This document shows positions 1-11,040 of a stretch of 64,000 bases of DNA, one piece after another. The position numbers and the translations under genes were made by a program. The notes under the pieces are model-generated. The model was not told where the DNA came from. It made no database searches and saw only the letters and a list, made by a program, of their open reading frames with translations. The stretch is from Pelagihabitans sp963760375 (GTDB lineage: Bacteria; Bacteroidota; Bacteroidia; Flavobacteriales; Flavobacteriaceae), in assembly GCA_963760375.1 (NCBI GenBank), contig CAVXCS010000002.1:1-64000 (forward strand). Reading direction: 5' to 3'. Positions within the stretch are counted from its first letter, which is position 1. The number at the start of each line of letters is the position of its first letter.

Positions 1-447
1 GGTGGATTTAATTACGCCTTTGCTAAACGAATCTAAAGAACTCAACCTTTGAATTAAACACTTCAAGTCTGGTCAAGGCAATAAATTGCCATGTTTTATG
101 TATAATTTACAACTAAACGCGCTATAAATCAAAGACCCTGTTTGTATTTATTTTAACCACTTGGGGTGTTGCGATATCAATCCTTTGAAAATCGTCCTAT
201 TCCTTTACAGGTACGGAAATTAATTTTCCGCGGTTTTGTTTCCCTGGGATAAGAATAAATTCGATGATTATTACCGTGCAAATTTACATTCGGCAATCGG
301 TCGTGCGTAGTGCCATTGGTTCTTTTATAAATAATTTATAAACATTTTATGGTATTTATCAGCATTCCAGACAAATATGCTTCCCAATAATTACTTTTGC
401 ATCCTGAAAAGAATTTTTTGTATTGCTTATTGAGGTTACAACAACAG

Positions 448-477
448 TTTAATCGATTAAAATTCAGGCTTTATCGT
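448..477 (+). promoter_or_regulatory. Tandem 9-bp operator (9-12-9) upstream of the copper oxidase gene
   Basis: Two related 9-mers, TTTAATCGA (448-456) and CTTTATCGT (469-477), start exactly 21 bp apart. The same arrangement with better matches precedes the two lipoprotein genes at 11145 and 35355. The pair sits 96 bp before the ATG at 544, against 104 and 103 bp in the other two. A TAATTTTG at 508-515 fits the Bacteroidota -7 consensus TAnnTTTG downstream of it. Direct repeats at two helical turns are what LytTR-domain regulators bind; the regulator itself is not in the window. The rest of 1-543 shows no gene. Confidence 0.5.
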
Positions 478-507
478 TTAAATTAATTCATCCTGTTTAA
501 ATAACCT

Positions 508-515
508 TAATTTTG
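508..515 (+). promoter_or_regulatory. Putative Bacteroidota -7 promoter element
   Basis: TAATTTTG matches the TAnnTTTG -7 consensus of Bacteroidota sigma-A promoters and lies about 30 bp before the ATG at 544. No clear -33 TTTG is seen at the right distance, which would fit an activator-dependent promoter using the repeats at 448-477. Confidence 0.35.
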
Positions 516-543
516 AGCCATTACATTAAAGCCCAAAATCGCT

Positions 544-3500
544 ATGAAGAAAAATTACACGATTCGAATAATTTTTGCTATTGTATTAACTGCAGTCAAT
601 ATTCAGGGAATATTCTCGCAAAGTCCCGAACAGGATGGAGCATGGAGTTCCCCAATTGGTTTTGAAATAGTTCCAGTGGCGGCCGCCAATTTGCCAGATG
701 GCAGATTGATAACATGGGCCTCCAAGTTTCGGGATACCTATACCGAAATTGAGGATGGCATGACCTTTACTCAAATTTTCAATCCGGCAACCAACTCCAC
801 CGAACCCTCGACCGTTACCCAAACCAACCACGACATGTTCTGTCCCGGCATCAACAACTTGCCGGACGGCCGTATCTTGTCGGCGGGAGGCACCAGTAGC
901 GAACGTACCAGTATTTATGATCCCGTATCCGGCACTTGGACAAGGGCGGCCGACATGAATATCCGAAGGGGATATCAAGGAAATACGACATTAGCCGATG
1001 GGTCTGTTTTCACGTTAGGCGGATCTTGGAGCGAAAGTACTACTATCAACGGAGGAAAGGATGCCGAACTATGGACGCCTGAAACCGGTTGGATCTTGTT
1101 GCCGGGCATTAAGGGAGAAGATATATGGAATGCAAATGATTTGGCTACCGAGGCCAGAGGACTTTATCGTGTCGACAACCACCTCTGGTTATGGCAAGCG
1201 CCGGATGGAAGGATATTGCATGCCGGACCCAGCGAGGAAATGCACTGGATCGACGTAGCAAACGGCGGAACTATTGTTTCTGCGGGAAACAGAGGCAGCG
1301 ATACCTATTCGATGAAAGGGACCACGGTGATGTTCGATATTGGTAAAATACTGAAAGTGGGAGGATCTCGATCATATGATAGTGATACACCTGCCAAAAA
1401 CACATCTTATGTTATCGACATAAACACAGCAACGGCACAAGTCACCCAAGCCGGCAACATGGCCTTCGAGCGAACCATGCATAACAGTACGGTATTGCCC
1501 AATGGACAGGTGTTGGTAACCGGTGGTATCGATCATGCAGAGGTGTTTTCAGATTCAGGCGCACAACTTCCGGCAGAATTATTTGACCCGACCACCAATA
1601 CTTGGCGCACGGTCACGGATATGGCGACACCGAGAACCTACCATAGTTTGGCCATTTTAATGACCGATGGCCGCGTTTTTGTAGGCGGTGGCGGTCTTTG
1701 CGATAATACCCCTGGATGTGTGAACCATGAAGATGCGGAAATTTATAGTCCGCCATATCTTTTCACCACTGGAGGTGCGTTGGCCACAAGGCCTACGATA
1801 AGTGCCCCTTCGGAAGCTGATTATAATACTGCTATTACGGTTACGGGCAGTACCAATATCACGAATTCAGTTTGATACGGTTTTCCGCAGTGACCCATAG
1901 CACCAACAACGAACAACGAAGAATACCTGTTTCGTTTCGGGTACAGGTGGAAGTTACGACGTGTGAACATTCCCAGACCGAAATTTGTTGCCCCCAGGGT
2001 ATTACATGCTCTTCGCGATAGACGATAACGGCGTTCCCTCTGTGGCAGAAACTATGAAAATAGGCAATGCCGTACCGCTCGATGATAATCCCAATTTGGT
2101 GCTGCACCTGGAATTTGAAGAAAATTCCGGATCTACCGCATCAGATAGTTCAATCAATGGCAATGATGCCACCATCTATAATGTTAGCGACAATGGAGCC
2201 ACTAAGGTTCCCAGCACGACCAACTGGACCTCTGGTCTCTTCGGAGGGGCCATTCAGATGGATGGTTATGAATTCGTCAGTAATACTATTGTTGATGTGC
2301 CTTATGACGCTTCCTTTGCCCCGATTGAAAATTCGGTAACGGTAATGGCATGGGTCAACCGCAGTGACCTCCAATACAATGTTGGGATTATGGCCCATGA
2401 TTATCCCGCCTTGTTCTTCGGCTTCCATAACAGCTTGTATAAATGGGAGTTCCCGACCGATTCTGGCGATTCCGTGAATTGTTATGCAGGCTATTCCCCG
2501 GCCGATGAATGGGTGCATATCGCTGCCACCTACGACGGCACCACCGCCAGGTTATTTGCGAATGGTGTAGAAATCTGCACCCAACAGGCCTCTGGCAACA
2601 TAGAAATCAATCCTACCACACCGAATTTTTCTTCCTTTACCACTTCGGGTTTTTATGAAAAACGCGGTGTAGCCGAGCTATCGGGCTTAGTGAGTTATAC
2701 ACCGAATGGTAGTGGGGTAACCGACGAAATTACGGGAAAAATAGATGAGTTAAAAGTTTATAATAAGGCCCTAGGCGCAGAGGAAATCAAATTATTTTAC
2801 GAATTGGGGGTTGGCCTTCCAGACGTTCCAAATTGCCCTCCAGGAACCGTCACTGTTGAATATAAGATAGGGGCCGGAGATTGGATTGCCAGTAATAACA
2901 TCAATGCCTCGGAAGGCGCTGAAGTATATATCCGTGCGGTGCAAGGTGGATCGTATTTTGTCACCACCCCCCAAAACGATAATGACAGTCCAACTTTTGA
3001 ATCTGCAATCGATTTTAGTCAAACCAACGGGTATAGGATCGATACGCGGGGTGAGCCCTAATGGTATCCCTGGAAGAAATGATGGCTTAGTGGATGCCAG
3101 CAGCGTAGGACAATATGTTATAACGACCGCAGGAGGTTGTTCAACCGTAGTGAACTTAAATGTTGCGGGAATTTGCGATCCAGGAGAAACTGTGGTTTCT
3201 GCAGAATATAGAATCAACAATGGGGCTTATTTGAACGGTGCTCCTGGAGAAGATATTGCCATTGATGTCAATGTTGGCGACAATATAAGATTGAGCCTAT
3301 TGCCCAACAATTTTGGGGGGATCCAGGTAATCCCGCCCTGCGTTTCAGCGTGATCCAGCCCAACGGTGGAATGATCACCAATATTACTGGAGATCATATT
3401 ATCCCTGGAATAACTATTGGTCAGTCAGGGCCCTATCAACTGGTCTCAGAGGAAGGATGTTCCGTGATTATCGACATTACGGTGAACCCAGTGAACTGCG

Positions 3501-5699
3501 ATGAAACCGTGCTTAAAGCCGAATGGCGTCTGAACGGCACTTATTTTGAAGCACCTGATGAACAGCCCATAACCGTCGATGCCTTCACAGGGGATACCTT
3601 TGCAATCAGTATGGTGCCGAATGCAACCAATTTTACGTTATCTTTTGGAGGAAGCCAAGTTTATAGCGGGCAAGGAGATTACGTTCTGGGCTCAGTCGAC
3701 CCTTCCGATAGTGGGAATTACCTTATCGCCTTGGCGAGTGGCTGCAGCACAATCCTTACGTTGAATGTTACCGATCCCAATTGTGATGCCACCAACATTA
3801 AAGCGGAATGGCGTCTTAATGGCACCTATTTTGAGGCCCCGGACGAACAACCGATCACGGTGAACGTGCTTACGGGGGATATCTTCGCCATCAGCATGGT
3901 GCCGAATAATACGCCATTTAGCAGTCAACTTTGGAGGTACTCAGGTATATAGCGGTCAACCGGATTACGTTTTGGGCGCCGTGGACCCTTCGGATAATGG
4001 GGATTACCTGATCACTACTGCTGGTGGATGTTCCACTACATTAACTTTGAACGTAACGGAAGTAATCTGCGATGGCACCAATATCAGGGCCGAATGGAGT
4101 ATCAATGGCGTTTTTTTCAGCGCGCCGGATGAACAACCCATCACGGTGGAGGTCGCCAATGGACAACCCTTTCAAATCAGTATGCTACCCAATGGAGTAT
4201 TTTTTACGGTGACTTACGAAGGGGACCAAGTATATAGTGGGCAGTTCGATTACACTGTTGGAAATGTCACCCCTTTTGACAATGGTGACTACATCATTAC
4301 CATCTCCCAAGGCTGTGAAACCACCCTTACATTGGACGTACCCTGCCCAAGCGGACCTTTCACATCCGAGTATACCATTGATACAACAGTTGGAAGTGGT
4401 CAACAGGTTGATTACCGTAGATTTGGGCACGCAGGTCCTGTTGAGCACGGTTGAAAAAAATGTGGCTTTCACTATAACAGACCCCGATCAGAATACAACG
4501 AATGGGGATTTGGATCTGGGGCCATCACCGAAGCCCAGGCCGGACTTTACACCTTTACTTCAGTTGAAGGGTGTACCGCCACTCTGACCATTGTGGTCAC
4601 CGATCCCTGTGCGCCAGGTACGTTCACCCCTTCCTATACCATTAACGGGGTCACTGCAAGTGGATCAGATACGATTACCGTGAATGTTGGCGATACCGTA
4701 AGCCTAGGAACCGTTCAAGGTACGCCGGGCTTCACGATTACCTTGCCCGATGCCACGGTCAGCAATGGAAATTTGGATTTGGGCGCTATCACCATGGATG
4801 ATGCAGGCTTATACCTGTACACATCCCCTGATGATTGTAACGCCTCATTGACCATTGTGGTTGTTGATCCCTGTACCCCTGATAAATTTACTCCACAGTA
4901 TACTATCGATGGGGTGGCGGGTAGCAGCGAAAGCACCATCTCGGTTATTGAAGGAACAGCCGGTAATGCTCGATTTGGTACAAACCACTGTCAATTATTC
5001 CATAGCGCCACCAGGCGGCAACGCTGCTCCCGGCCCATTGGATTTGGGTGACATTACCATGGCCCAAGCTGGGGTTTATACCTTTACTTCGGATCAGGGC
5101 TGCGAAGCCACCATTGAACATTGAAGTAACCGATGCCACCGATCCATGCCCTACTGGTGGATTTACACCGCAGTACATTATTGATGGTGGAATCTTCCAG
5201 CGGCAGCAATACAATTACCCTTACAGAGGGCAGTAGTTTGGTTATTGGTATTGTTCAAACAGGAATAACCTACACCATTACCTTACCGGATAACACAACC
5301 AATGACGGCACTTTGGATTTGGGGAATGTGACGATGGATCAAGCTGGTACTTATTCCTATTTGTCTGAAAATGGTTGTACAGCGTCGTTGGTACTCAATG
5401 TACAAGTGGCCGAACCTAATCCAGATCCAGATCCGGTACTTAAGGATATCGTGCTTTATCCCAACCCGGTAACGGATGGAAGGGTAAGGGTGGTCTTGAC
5501 AGATTATCCCAATGAAATGATGTTCATATCCTTTTTCGATATTTATGGTAAACTGACCATTCGCCAAATGATACCGACTTCTCATGGCGACGAAGTGGAA
5601 ATAGATGTATCTTCATTAAGTGGTGGTGTTTATATCGTGGAAATCGCAAGAAGCAATAACGACGAGAATACCTACAAGAAGGTAATTAAATTGAGATAG
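544..5699 (+). pseudogene. Secreted galactose-oxidase-like copper radical oxidase with LamG, Ig-like repeats and T9SS tail (frame broken)
   Basis: A signal peptide (residues 1-25, ending IFSQ) leads into a kelch-type domain like galactose oxidase (CAZy AA5). The active-site residues of fungal galactose oxidase can be matched one by one: the Cys of MFCPG (Cys100 for Cys228), the Tyr of RRGYQ (Tyr144 for Tyr272), Trp162 in GGSW (Trp290), Tyr366-His367 in RTYHS (Tyr495-His496), and the His of AVTHS (codon 1896-1898, for His581). A DUF1929-like end follows, then a LamG/concanavalin-like domain (about 2080-2810), about nine Ig-like repeats and a T9SS type A sorting domain (5450-5696, LYPNP motif, ending in KLR). 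The frame is interrupted near 1863, 1950-1985, 3050, 3340, 3945, 4425, 4590, 4990, 5110 and 5195, yet homology resumes each time. The intact protein would be about 1,700 residues. Likely cell-surface or matrix enzyme oxidising galactose-type alcohols; the substrate is inference. Confidence 0.8.
2827..5410 (+). repeat. About nine Ig-like repeats of roughly 90 codons within the copper oxidase gene
   Basis: Each unit opens with a Cys (CDxTNIKAEWRLNGTYF type, later CxPGxFTPQYTIDG type) and closes with DxGxYxxxxxxGCxxxLxLNV. Approximate unit starts are 2830, 3174, 3498, 3780, 4069, 4345, 4605, 4870 and 5147. The units at 3498 and 3780 are nearly identical over the segment AEWRLNGTYFEAPDEQPI, showing recent duplication. 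Most of the frame breaks in this gene fall inside this array. Such repeats usually form a stalk between a catalytic head and the T9SS anchor. Confidence 0.75.
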
Positions 5700-5714
5700 C
5701 CTAAACTAAATCAG

Positions 5715-5746
5715 AAAAACCCCGTCATAGCTGATGGGGTTTTTTG
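5715..5746 (+). terminator. Rho-independent terminator after the copper oxidase gene
   Basis: The stem AACCCCGTCA / TGATGGGGTT (one G-T pair) with loop TAGC is followed by a run of T. It lies 16 bp after the stop at 5699 and separates the oxidase from the nucleotide-sugar operon. Confidence 0.85.
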
Positions 5747-5816
5747 TTTGTACATTTAATTGTATTTATCTTTCGGTTCGATTAGCATGTGAAGTTTGCT
5801 ACAAAATAATGGGCAT

Positions 5817-6831
5817 ATGACAATACTGGTTACCGGAGCTGCGGGTTTTATTGGATTTCATCTGGTTCAGCATTTGCTAAATAAAGGGCATATTGTTATC
5901 GGATTGGACAACGTTAACAATTATTATTCCGTCGACTTGAAATATGATCGTTTGGCCAATTTGGGTGTCGATAAAAATCATGCGGAAGAATTTCAAAGGC
6001 TTTGTAGCAGTCATATTTGGCCTACCTTTCATTTCGTTCGTATGTCGGTCGAGGACCGAAAAGAATTGCCGATTCTTTTTGAAAGGTTTAAGTTCGACAA
6101 GGTCTGTCACCTGGCCGCCCAAGCTGGTGTGCGTTATAGCTTGGAAAATCCTGAAGCCTATATAGATAGTAATGTAGTTGGTTTTTTGAATGTCTTGGAG
6201 TGTTGTCGTCATTACAAAATAAAGACCTTGATTTATGCGAGCAGTTCCAGTGTTTATGGGAATAATCAAAAAATTCCTTTTATGGTTTCCGACCAAGTCG
6301 ATCAACCCGTTAGTCTGTACGCAGCCACCAAAAAAAGCAATGAACTGATGGCGCACGCCTATAGCCACCTGTACGGCATTACCACTATTGGTTTGCGGTT
6401 TTTCACGGTATATGGTCCCTGGGGAAGACCAGATATGGCGTTATTTTTATTCGCCGATGCCATTGCCAAGGATATGCCGATCAATCTTTTTAACCGAGGA
6501 GAATTACAACGTGATTTTACTTATATCGATGATATCGTGATGGGCTTGGTATTAATACTGGAATCAAATCGACAGCATGTGAAGGCTTATAACATCTACA
6601 ATATCGGAAATGGTCGACCCATTAAACTAATGGATTTTGTAGCGGCCATAGAAACTGGTTTTAAAAAAAAATCCAAACAAAACATGTTACCCATGCAAGC
6701 GGGAGATGTTGAAAAAACATGGGCCAATGTTGATGGCTTTGGTGAAAGATTATCATTATAAACCCAATACCAGTCTCCAAAAGGGAATCGGGGCATTCAT
6801 TACATGGTACAAGGCTTACTATAAAGTTTAG
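5817..6831 (+). CDS. UDP-glucuronate 4-epimerase (NAD-dependent SDR), one frameshift near the end
   Basis: An extended short-chain dehydrogenase of about 335 residues that interconverts UDP-GlcA and UDP-GalA in the cytoplasm. Visible features are the NAD motif GAAGFIG at the N-terminus, the substrate-loop motif NNYYSVDLKYDRL typical of the CapI/LpsL/GAE group, a serine triad segment SSSSVYG and the YAATKKSNE active site. ATG 5817 is chosen because it opens directly on the Rossmann strand; a TTG at 5796 adds seven residues. An extra T in 6738-6740 shifts the frame. Removing it restores a normal tail ending at TAG 6829-6831, whereas the frame as read stops at 6761. It pairs with the UDP-glucose dehydrogenase at 7963. 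Confidence 0.85.
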
Positions 6832-6954
6832 CGGAAGGCCATCTCAATTATATCATGGGTAGTGTCTAGTTCATCGAATTAATTCACTGCTCAAAAGAAA
6901 TAAAAGGTCAATTAATTAGTTTTATTCATCTTTGCACCTTAAAACAAAGATGGC

Positions 6955-7955
6955 ATGGATATATCGCCCTTAAACCTTGATTCCCAATATAAAATTCTGG
7001 TCACCGGAGGTGCAGGGTTTTATCGGGTCAAATCTATGCGAAGCACTGCTGAAAAATGGCAACAAGGTTATATGTTTTGATAATTTTGCCACTGGTAATA
7101 TGGCAAATATCGAACCCCTGCTGTCGAATTTAAATTTCAGGCTGATAACAGGTGATATCAGGGAGATGGGCGATTGCCATAAGGCCTGTGAAGGGGTTGA
7201 CTTTGTGCTTCACCAGGCAGCCTTGGGCTCTGTGCCACGCTCAATCAAAGATCCCATTACCACCAATGCGGTTAATGTCGGTGGTTTCCTGAATATGTTG
7301 GTTGCTGCAAGGGATGCCAACGTAAAAAGGTTCATCTATGCGGCGAGTTCCTCGACCTATGGAGATTCCACCAACATGCCCAAAGTGGAGGATATTATTG
7401 GCAAACCCCTGTCGCCATATGCCATTACCAAGTATGTCAACGAACTCTATGCCGACATACTTTAGCAAAACCTACGGTTTGGAAACCATCGGCCTTAGAT
7501 ATTTTAATGTATTTGGGAGAAAACAAGACCCGCAAGGTGCTTACGCCGCCGTTATCCCAAAATTTGTAATGCAGTTGATGCGCCATCAGTCGCCACAAAT
7601 CAATGGGGATGGCAGTTATTCTAGAGACTTTACCTATATCGACAACGTAGTGCAAATGAACATTCGGGCCATAGTAACGGATAACAAGCAAGCCCTAAAT
7701 ACCGTGTATAACGTAGCATGTGGGGAACGTACCGATTTAAATCAGTTGGTGGCACTTTTAAAGGAATATCTGACTGAATTTGACTCGGAAATAGCAAAAG
7801 TAGAAACAATTTATGGCCCTAAACGCCAAGGAGATGTGCCACATTCTTTGGCATCGATAGAAAAGGCCGTAAAATTATTGGGTTATCGACCCGAATTCGA
7901 TATCAAATCTGGTCTGCGAAATGCGGTTCGCTGGTATTGGATGAATTTAAAATAG
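6955..7955 (+). CDS. UDP-GlcNAc/UDP-GlcNAcA 4-epimerase, WbpP/TviC-like (two frameshifts)
   Basis: Another extended SDR epimerase, of the WbpP/TviC type by its N-terminal LVTGGAGFIGSNL, the DNFATG segment, the SSSTYGDS triad region and the YAITKYVNE active site. ATG 6955 begins the intact N-terminus; an extra T at about 7018-7021 and an extra base at about 7458-7463 split the frame into pieces 6977-7465 and 7338-7955. Next to the TviB-like dehydrogenase at 9302 it would yield UDP-GalNAc or UDP-GalNAcA. Substrate preference between UDP-GlcNAc and its uronate cannot be settled by eye. Confidence 0.8.
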
Positions 7956-7962
7956 CTTAAAG

Positions 7963-9291
7963 ATGAACCTAACAGTCATAGGAACTGGTTATGTAGGATT
8001 GGTCAGCGGGACGTGTTTTGCCGAAATGGGAAATAACGTCACCTGTATTGATGTGGATGCCCAAAAAATCGAAAACCTAAAAAGTGGCCTCATTCCCATT
8101 TACGAACCTGGTTTGGAAGCCATGGTCAAACGCAATTATGAGAATAAAACATTGCGGTTCAGCACCTCATTACAGGATAACCTTGAGAAATGTGATATCG
8201 CGTTTATTGCGGTCGGTACGCCTATGGGCAGTGATGGCTCGGCAGATTTAAAATACGTATTGCAAGTGGCCAAAACCATTGGCCAACATATCAGCCATTC
8301 CTTGCTCATTGTGGACAAATCGACCGTCCCCGTAGGCACTGCAGATAAGGTTCAGGCGACCATCCAAAAAGAATTGGACCATCGCAAATTGAAGTTGTCT
8401 TTTGATGTGGTATCGAATCCTGAATTCTTAAAGGAGGGTGACGCCATCAACGATTTTATGAAACCAGATCGGGTGGTGATTGGGTCGAATAACGAAGAGG
8501 CCACGGAGAAAATGAGGACCCTCTACTCCCCTTTCTTTCGCAGCAGTATGGATCGATTGATCACCATGGACGTGCGATCTGCAGAAATGACCAAATATGT
8601 GGCCAATGCCATGTTGGCCACTAAAATTTCCTTTATGAATGAAATCGCCAATATTTGCGAATTGGTAGGAGCCGATGTGAATAAAGTAAGGATAGGTATT
8701 GGTTCAGACAGCAGAATTGGGTACAGTTTCATTTACCCAGGTAGTGGTTATGGAGGATCTTGTTTTCCTAAAGATGTGAAAGCCTTGCAAAAAACGGCAG
8801 AGGAACATGGCTATAGGGCCCAACTCATTAGTTCTGTAGAAGAAGTGAATAACAGACAAAAACTGGTAATCGCGCAGAAAGTAGTAAAACGATTCGGAGC
8901 CGACTTGAGCGGCAAGACTTTTGCGGTCTGGGGCCTTGCCTTTAAGCCGGAGACCGACGATATGCGTGAGGCTCCAGCTATTTATATCATCAAGGAATTG
9001 GTAAAAAGGGGTGCGAAAATCAATGCCTACGACCCAAAAGCCATGAAGGAGGCCCAACATTTTTATTTAAAAGACGAAATAGGTGTAACCTATTTCAGTT
9101 CAAAATATGAGACACTGAAGGGCGCAGATGCTATGATTTTGTTGACGGAATGGAAGGAATTCAGATCGCCGGACTTTGAAGAATTAAAAAAGTTACTGAA
9201 ACAGCCCATTATTTTTGATGGCCGAAACCAGTACAATCATGAGCGAATGGTAAAACTAGGGTTCGAATATTTTCAAATTGGTAAAAATTAA
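7963..9291 (+). CDS. ugd: UDP-glucose 6-dehydrogenase
   Basis: An enzyme of 442 residues that oxidises UDP-glucose to UDP-glucuronate with two NAD+. The N-terminal Rossmann motif GTGYVG (residues 7-12), the VGTP segment, NPEFLKEGDAI, and the catalytic Cys267 in GYGGSCFPKD are all present, followed by the C-terminal UDP-binding domain with GLAFKPETDDMRE. Length is normal for the family and the frame is intact. It starts 7 bp after the stop of the upstream epimerase, so the four genes 5817-10582 look like one transcription unit. It supplies UDP-GlcA to the epimerase at 5817. Confidence 0.95.
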   Translation: MNLTVIGTGYVGLVSGTCFAEMGNNVTCIDVDAQKIENLKSGLIPIYEPGLEAMVKRNYENKTLRFSTSLQDNLEKCDIAFIAVGTPMGSDGSADLKYVLQVAKTIGQHISHSLLIVDKSTVPVGTADKVQATIQKELDHRKLKLSFDVVSNPEFLKEGDAINDFMKPDRVVIGSNNEEATEKMRTLYSPFFRSSMDRLITMDVRSAEMTKYVANAMLATKISFMNEIANICELVGADVNKVRIGIGSDSRIGYSFIYPGSGYGGSCFPKDVKALQKTAEEHGYRAQLISSVEEVNNRQKLVIAQKVVKRFGADLSGKTFAVWGLAFKPETDDMREAPAIYIIKELVKRGAKINAYDPKAMKEAQHFYLKDEIGVTYFSSKYETLKGADAMILLTEWKEFRSPDFEELKKLLKQPIIFDGRNQYNHERMVKLGFEYFQIGKN

Positions 9292-9301
9292 ATTAAGATA
9301 A

Positions 9302-10582
9302 ATGTCAACCACAAAAATAGGAATTATAGGTCTGGGGTATGTAGGATTGCCATTGGCGCGTTTGTTCGCCACAAAATATCCCGTCATTGGATTTGATATC
9401 AATGAAAAAAGAATAAACGAACTACAGTCGGGAACAGATAAGACCCTTGAGGTTGAAGACCATATTCTTCAAGCCGTCCTGCGCGACACCCCAAGCGGTG
9501 ACACAGGTTTATATTGTTCGCACAAGTTGGAGGACTTGGGAGACTGCAACTATTATATTGTAACCGTTCCGACGCCTGTAGATAAAACCAACAGACCTAT
9601 ATTGATTCCGCTCTATAAATCGAGCGAAACGGTTGGAAAAGTACTTAAAAAAGGGGATACCGTCATCTATGAGTCGACCGTCTACCCTGGGGTAACCGAA
9701 GAAGAATGTGTCCCCGTATTGGAACGTGTAAGCGGATTAAAGTTCAACGTCGACTTTTTTGTAGGGTATTCTCCAGAACGCATCAACCCCGGTGACAAGG
9801 AACATACCGTGGAGAAAATTCTAAAGGTAACTTCGGGATCTACGCCAGAAGTAGGGCATCAGGTCAACGAGCTTTACAAATCGGTCATCACCGCGGGTAC
9901 CCATTTGGCACCTTCCATTAAAGTGGCAGAGGCGGCCAAGGTCATTGAGAATTCCCAGAGGGACATCAATATCGCCTTTGTCAATGAACTGGCTAAAATA
10001 TTCAACCTGATGGGCATAGACACACATCATGTATTGGAGGCTGCGGGCACCAAGTGGAATTTCCTTCCTTTTAAGCCCGGATTGGTCGGGGGCCACTGCA
10101 TCGGGGTTGACCCTTACTATTTGGCACAGAAAGCCCAGGAATATGGATATCATCCAGAGATCATTCTAGCAGGAAGGCGTTTGAACGATGGTATGGGCAA
10201 ATATGTTGCCGGGGAGGTCGTGAAACTGATGGTTCAAAACGATATCAAGGTAAAAGGATCCCATATTTTGGTTTTGGGCATTACCTTTAAGGAAAATTGC
10301 CCTGATGTGCGGAACACCAAAGCGGTGGATGTGATTACCAATTTACAAAGTTATGGAAGCCATATTACCATTTACGACCCATGGGCTTCCCCTGAAGAAG
10401 TGAACCATGAATATCAATTGGACATTTCCAAAGAATTGCCCCTACGTAAATATGATGCAGTGGTGCTCACCGTGGCACACAAAGCCTTCCTGCAACTGAA
10501 TTTTCATGAACTGCTTACCCCTGAGGGGATCTTATATGATGTGAAGGGCATTCTCGAAAACAGGGTCAACGGTCGGTTGTAA
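9302..10582 (+). CDS. UDP-N-acetylglucosamine 6-dehydrogenase, TviB/WbpA-like
   Basis: A nucleotide-sugar dehydrogenase of 426 residues, distinct from the ugd neighbour. GLGYVGLP at the N-terminus, the long insertion typical of TviB/WbpO-type enzymes, YSPERINPGDKEH, and catalytic Cys266 in GGHCIGVDPYYL identify the group that makes UDP-GlcNAcA or UDP-GalNAcA. The C-terminal domain has GITFKENCPDVRN. It follows ugd by 10 bp. Together with the TviC-like gene at 6955 this reproduces the TviB-TviC pair of Vi antigen synthesis, which ends in UDP-GalNAcA. Assignment to this group is firm; the exact amino sugar is inferred. Confidence 0.9.
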   Translation: MSTTKIGIIGLGYVGLPLARLFATKYPVIGFDINEKRINELQSGTDKTLEVEDHILQAVLRDTPSGDTGLYCSHKLEDLGDCNYYIVTVPTPVDKTNRPILIPLYKSSETVGKVLKKGDTVIYESTVYPGVTEEECVPVLERVSGLKFNVDFFVGYSPERINPGDKEHTVEKILKVTSGSTPEVGHQVNELYKSVITAGTHLAPSIKVAEAAKVIENSQRDINIAFVNELAKIFNLMGIDTHHVLEAAGTKWNFLPFKPGLVGGHCIGVDPYYLAQKAQEYGYHPEIILAGRRLNDGMGKYVAGEVVKLMVQNDIKVKGSHILVLGITFKENCPDVRNTKAVDVITNLQSYGSHITIYDPWASPEEVNHEYQLDISKELPLRKYDAVVLTVAHKAFLQLNFHELLTPEGILYDVKGILENRVNGRL

Positions 10583-10654
10583 AGTGTGTTGTAAGACCGG
10601 AACTCCCTGTAGCGCTTCATACGCTCGAATCGTATGTATTTCGTTGCTAAGGGG

Positions 10655-10672
10655 ATTAACTTGCAGATTGAA
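10655..10672 (+). repeat. 18-bp element shared with 37337-37354
   Basis: ATTAACTTGCAGATTGAA here and ATTAATTTGCAGATTGAA at 37337 differ by one base. The match continues upstream as CTAAGGGG against CTAAAGGC. Both copies are intergenic, one in each exopolysaccharide module. Function unknown. Confidence 0.5.
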
Positions 10673-10959
10673 TAACGACAGTCAGATTCTTGTTCTGAAC
10701 AACCCTAGATTCCCAATCATAATCATCTTCATATGATTGAATGTTGCTAGATGTTTTTTGTTCCAATTGTTTTTTGGGACATCCTTCCGAATAACCTATG
10801 GTTGGCCTTAAGAAATTCTTCATTTTTTTATTTTTATAACCGTTCCTTTCAACTTACATCAAAAACCGGTGAGAACTACTTCTATTGAAGGGAATCCCAC
10901 CTCTGTTCTACAAAATGTGAAATTCCCTTTTATGTTAAGAGATGTTAACAAAAAGTGCA

Positions 10960-10968
10960 TTTCGTCGA
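10960..10968 (+). promoter_or_regulatory. Solitary operator-like 9-mer upstream of the toroid lipoprotein
   Basis: TTTCGTCGA, preceded by TGCA exactly as in the site at 11041, differs from the consensus by one base. No convincing partner lies 21 bp away. A comparable lone copy at 35101 precedes the other lipoprotein gene. Confidence 0.3.
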
Positions 10969-11040
10969 ATTTCCAGGTACCTGACCGTCCAATTGTTTTC
11001 TTTGCCCGTATAAATAGGAATGCATTCAGTCAATAATGCA

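Larger units (their letters stand above)
10583..11040. other. Non-coding stretch before the toroid lipoprotein
   Basis: No gene is seen. It holds the element at 10655-10672 that recurs at 37337, a lone operator-like 9-mer at 10960, and a loose inverted repeat AAGGGAAT/ATTCCCTT (10887-10894 and 10922-10929) whose role is unclear. Confidence 0.5.

Noticed and set aside
3498..4345. Regular repeats that might suggest a CRISPR-like or tandem DNA array
   Set aside because: Units are about 280 bp, coding, and diverged at the DNA level; they are Ig-like protein repeats. No CRISPR array is seen anywhere in the window.
544..5699. Programmed frameshifting or phase variation as cause of the broken oxidase gene
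   Set aside because: The breaks lack slippery heptamers or long homopolymer or short tandem tracts and are far too numerous for a regulated switch.
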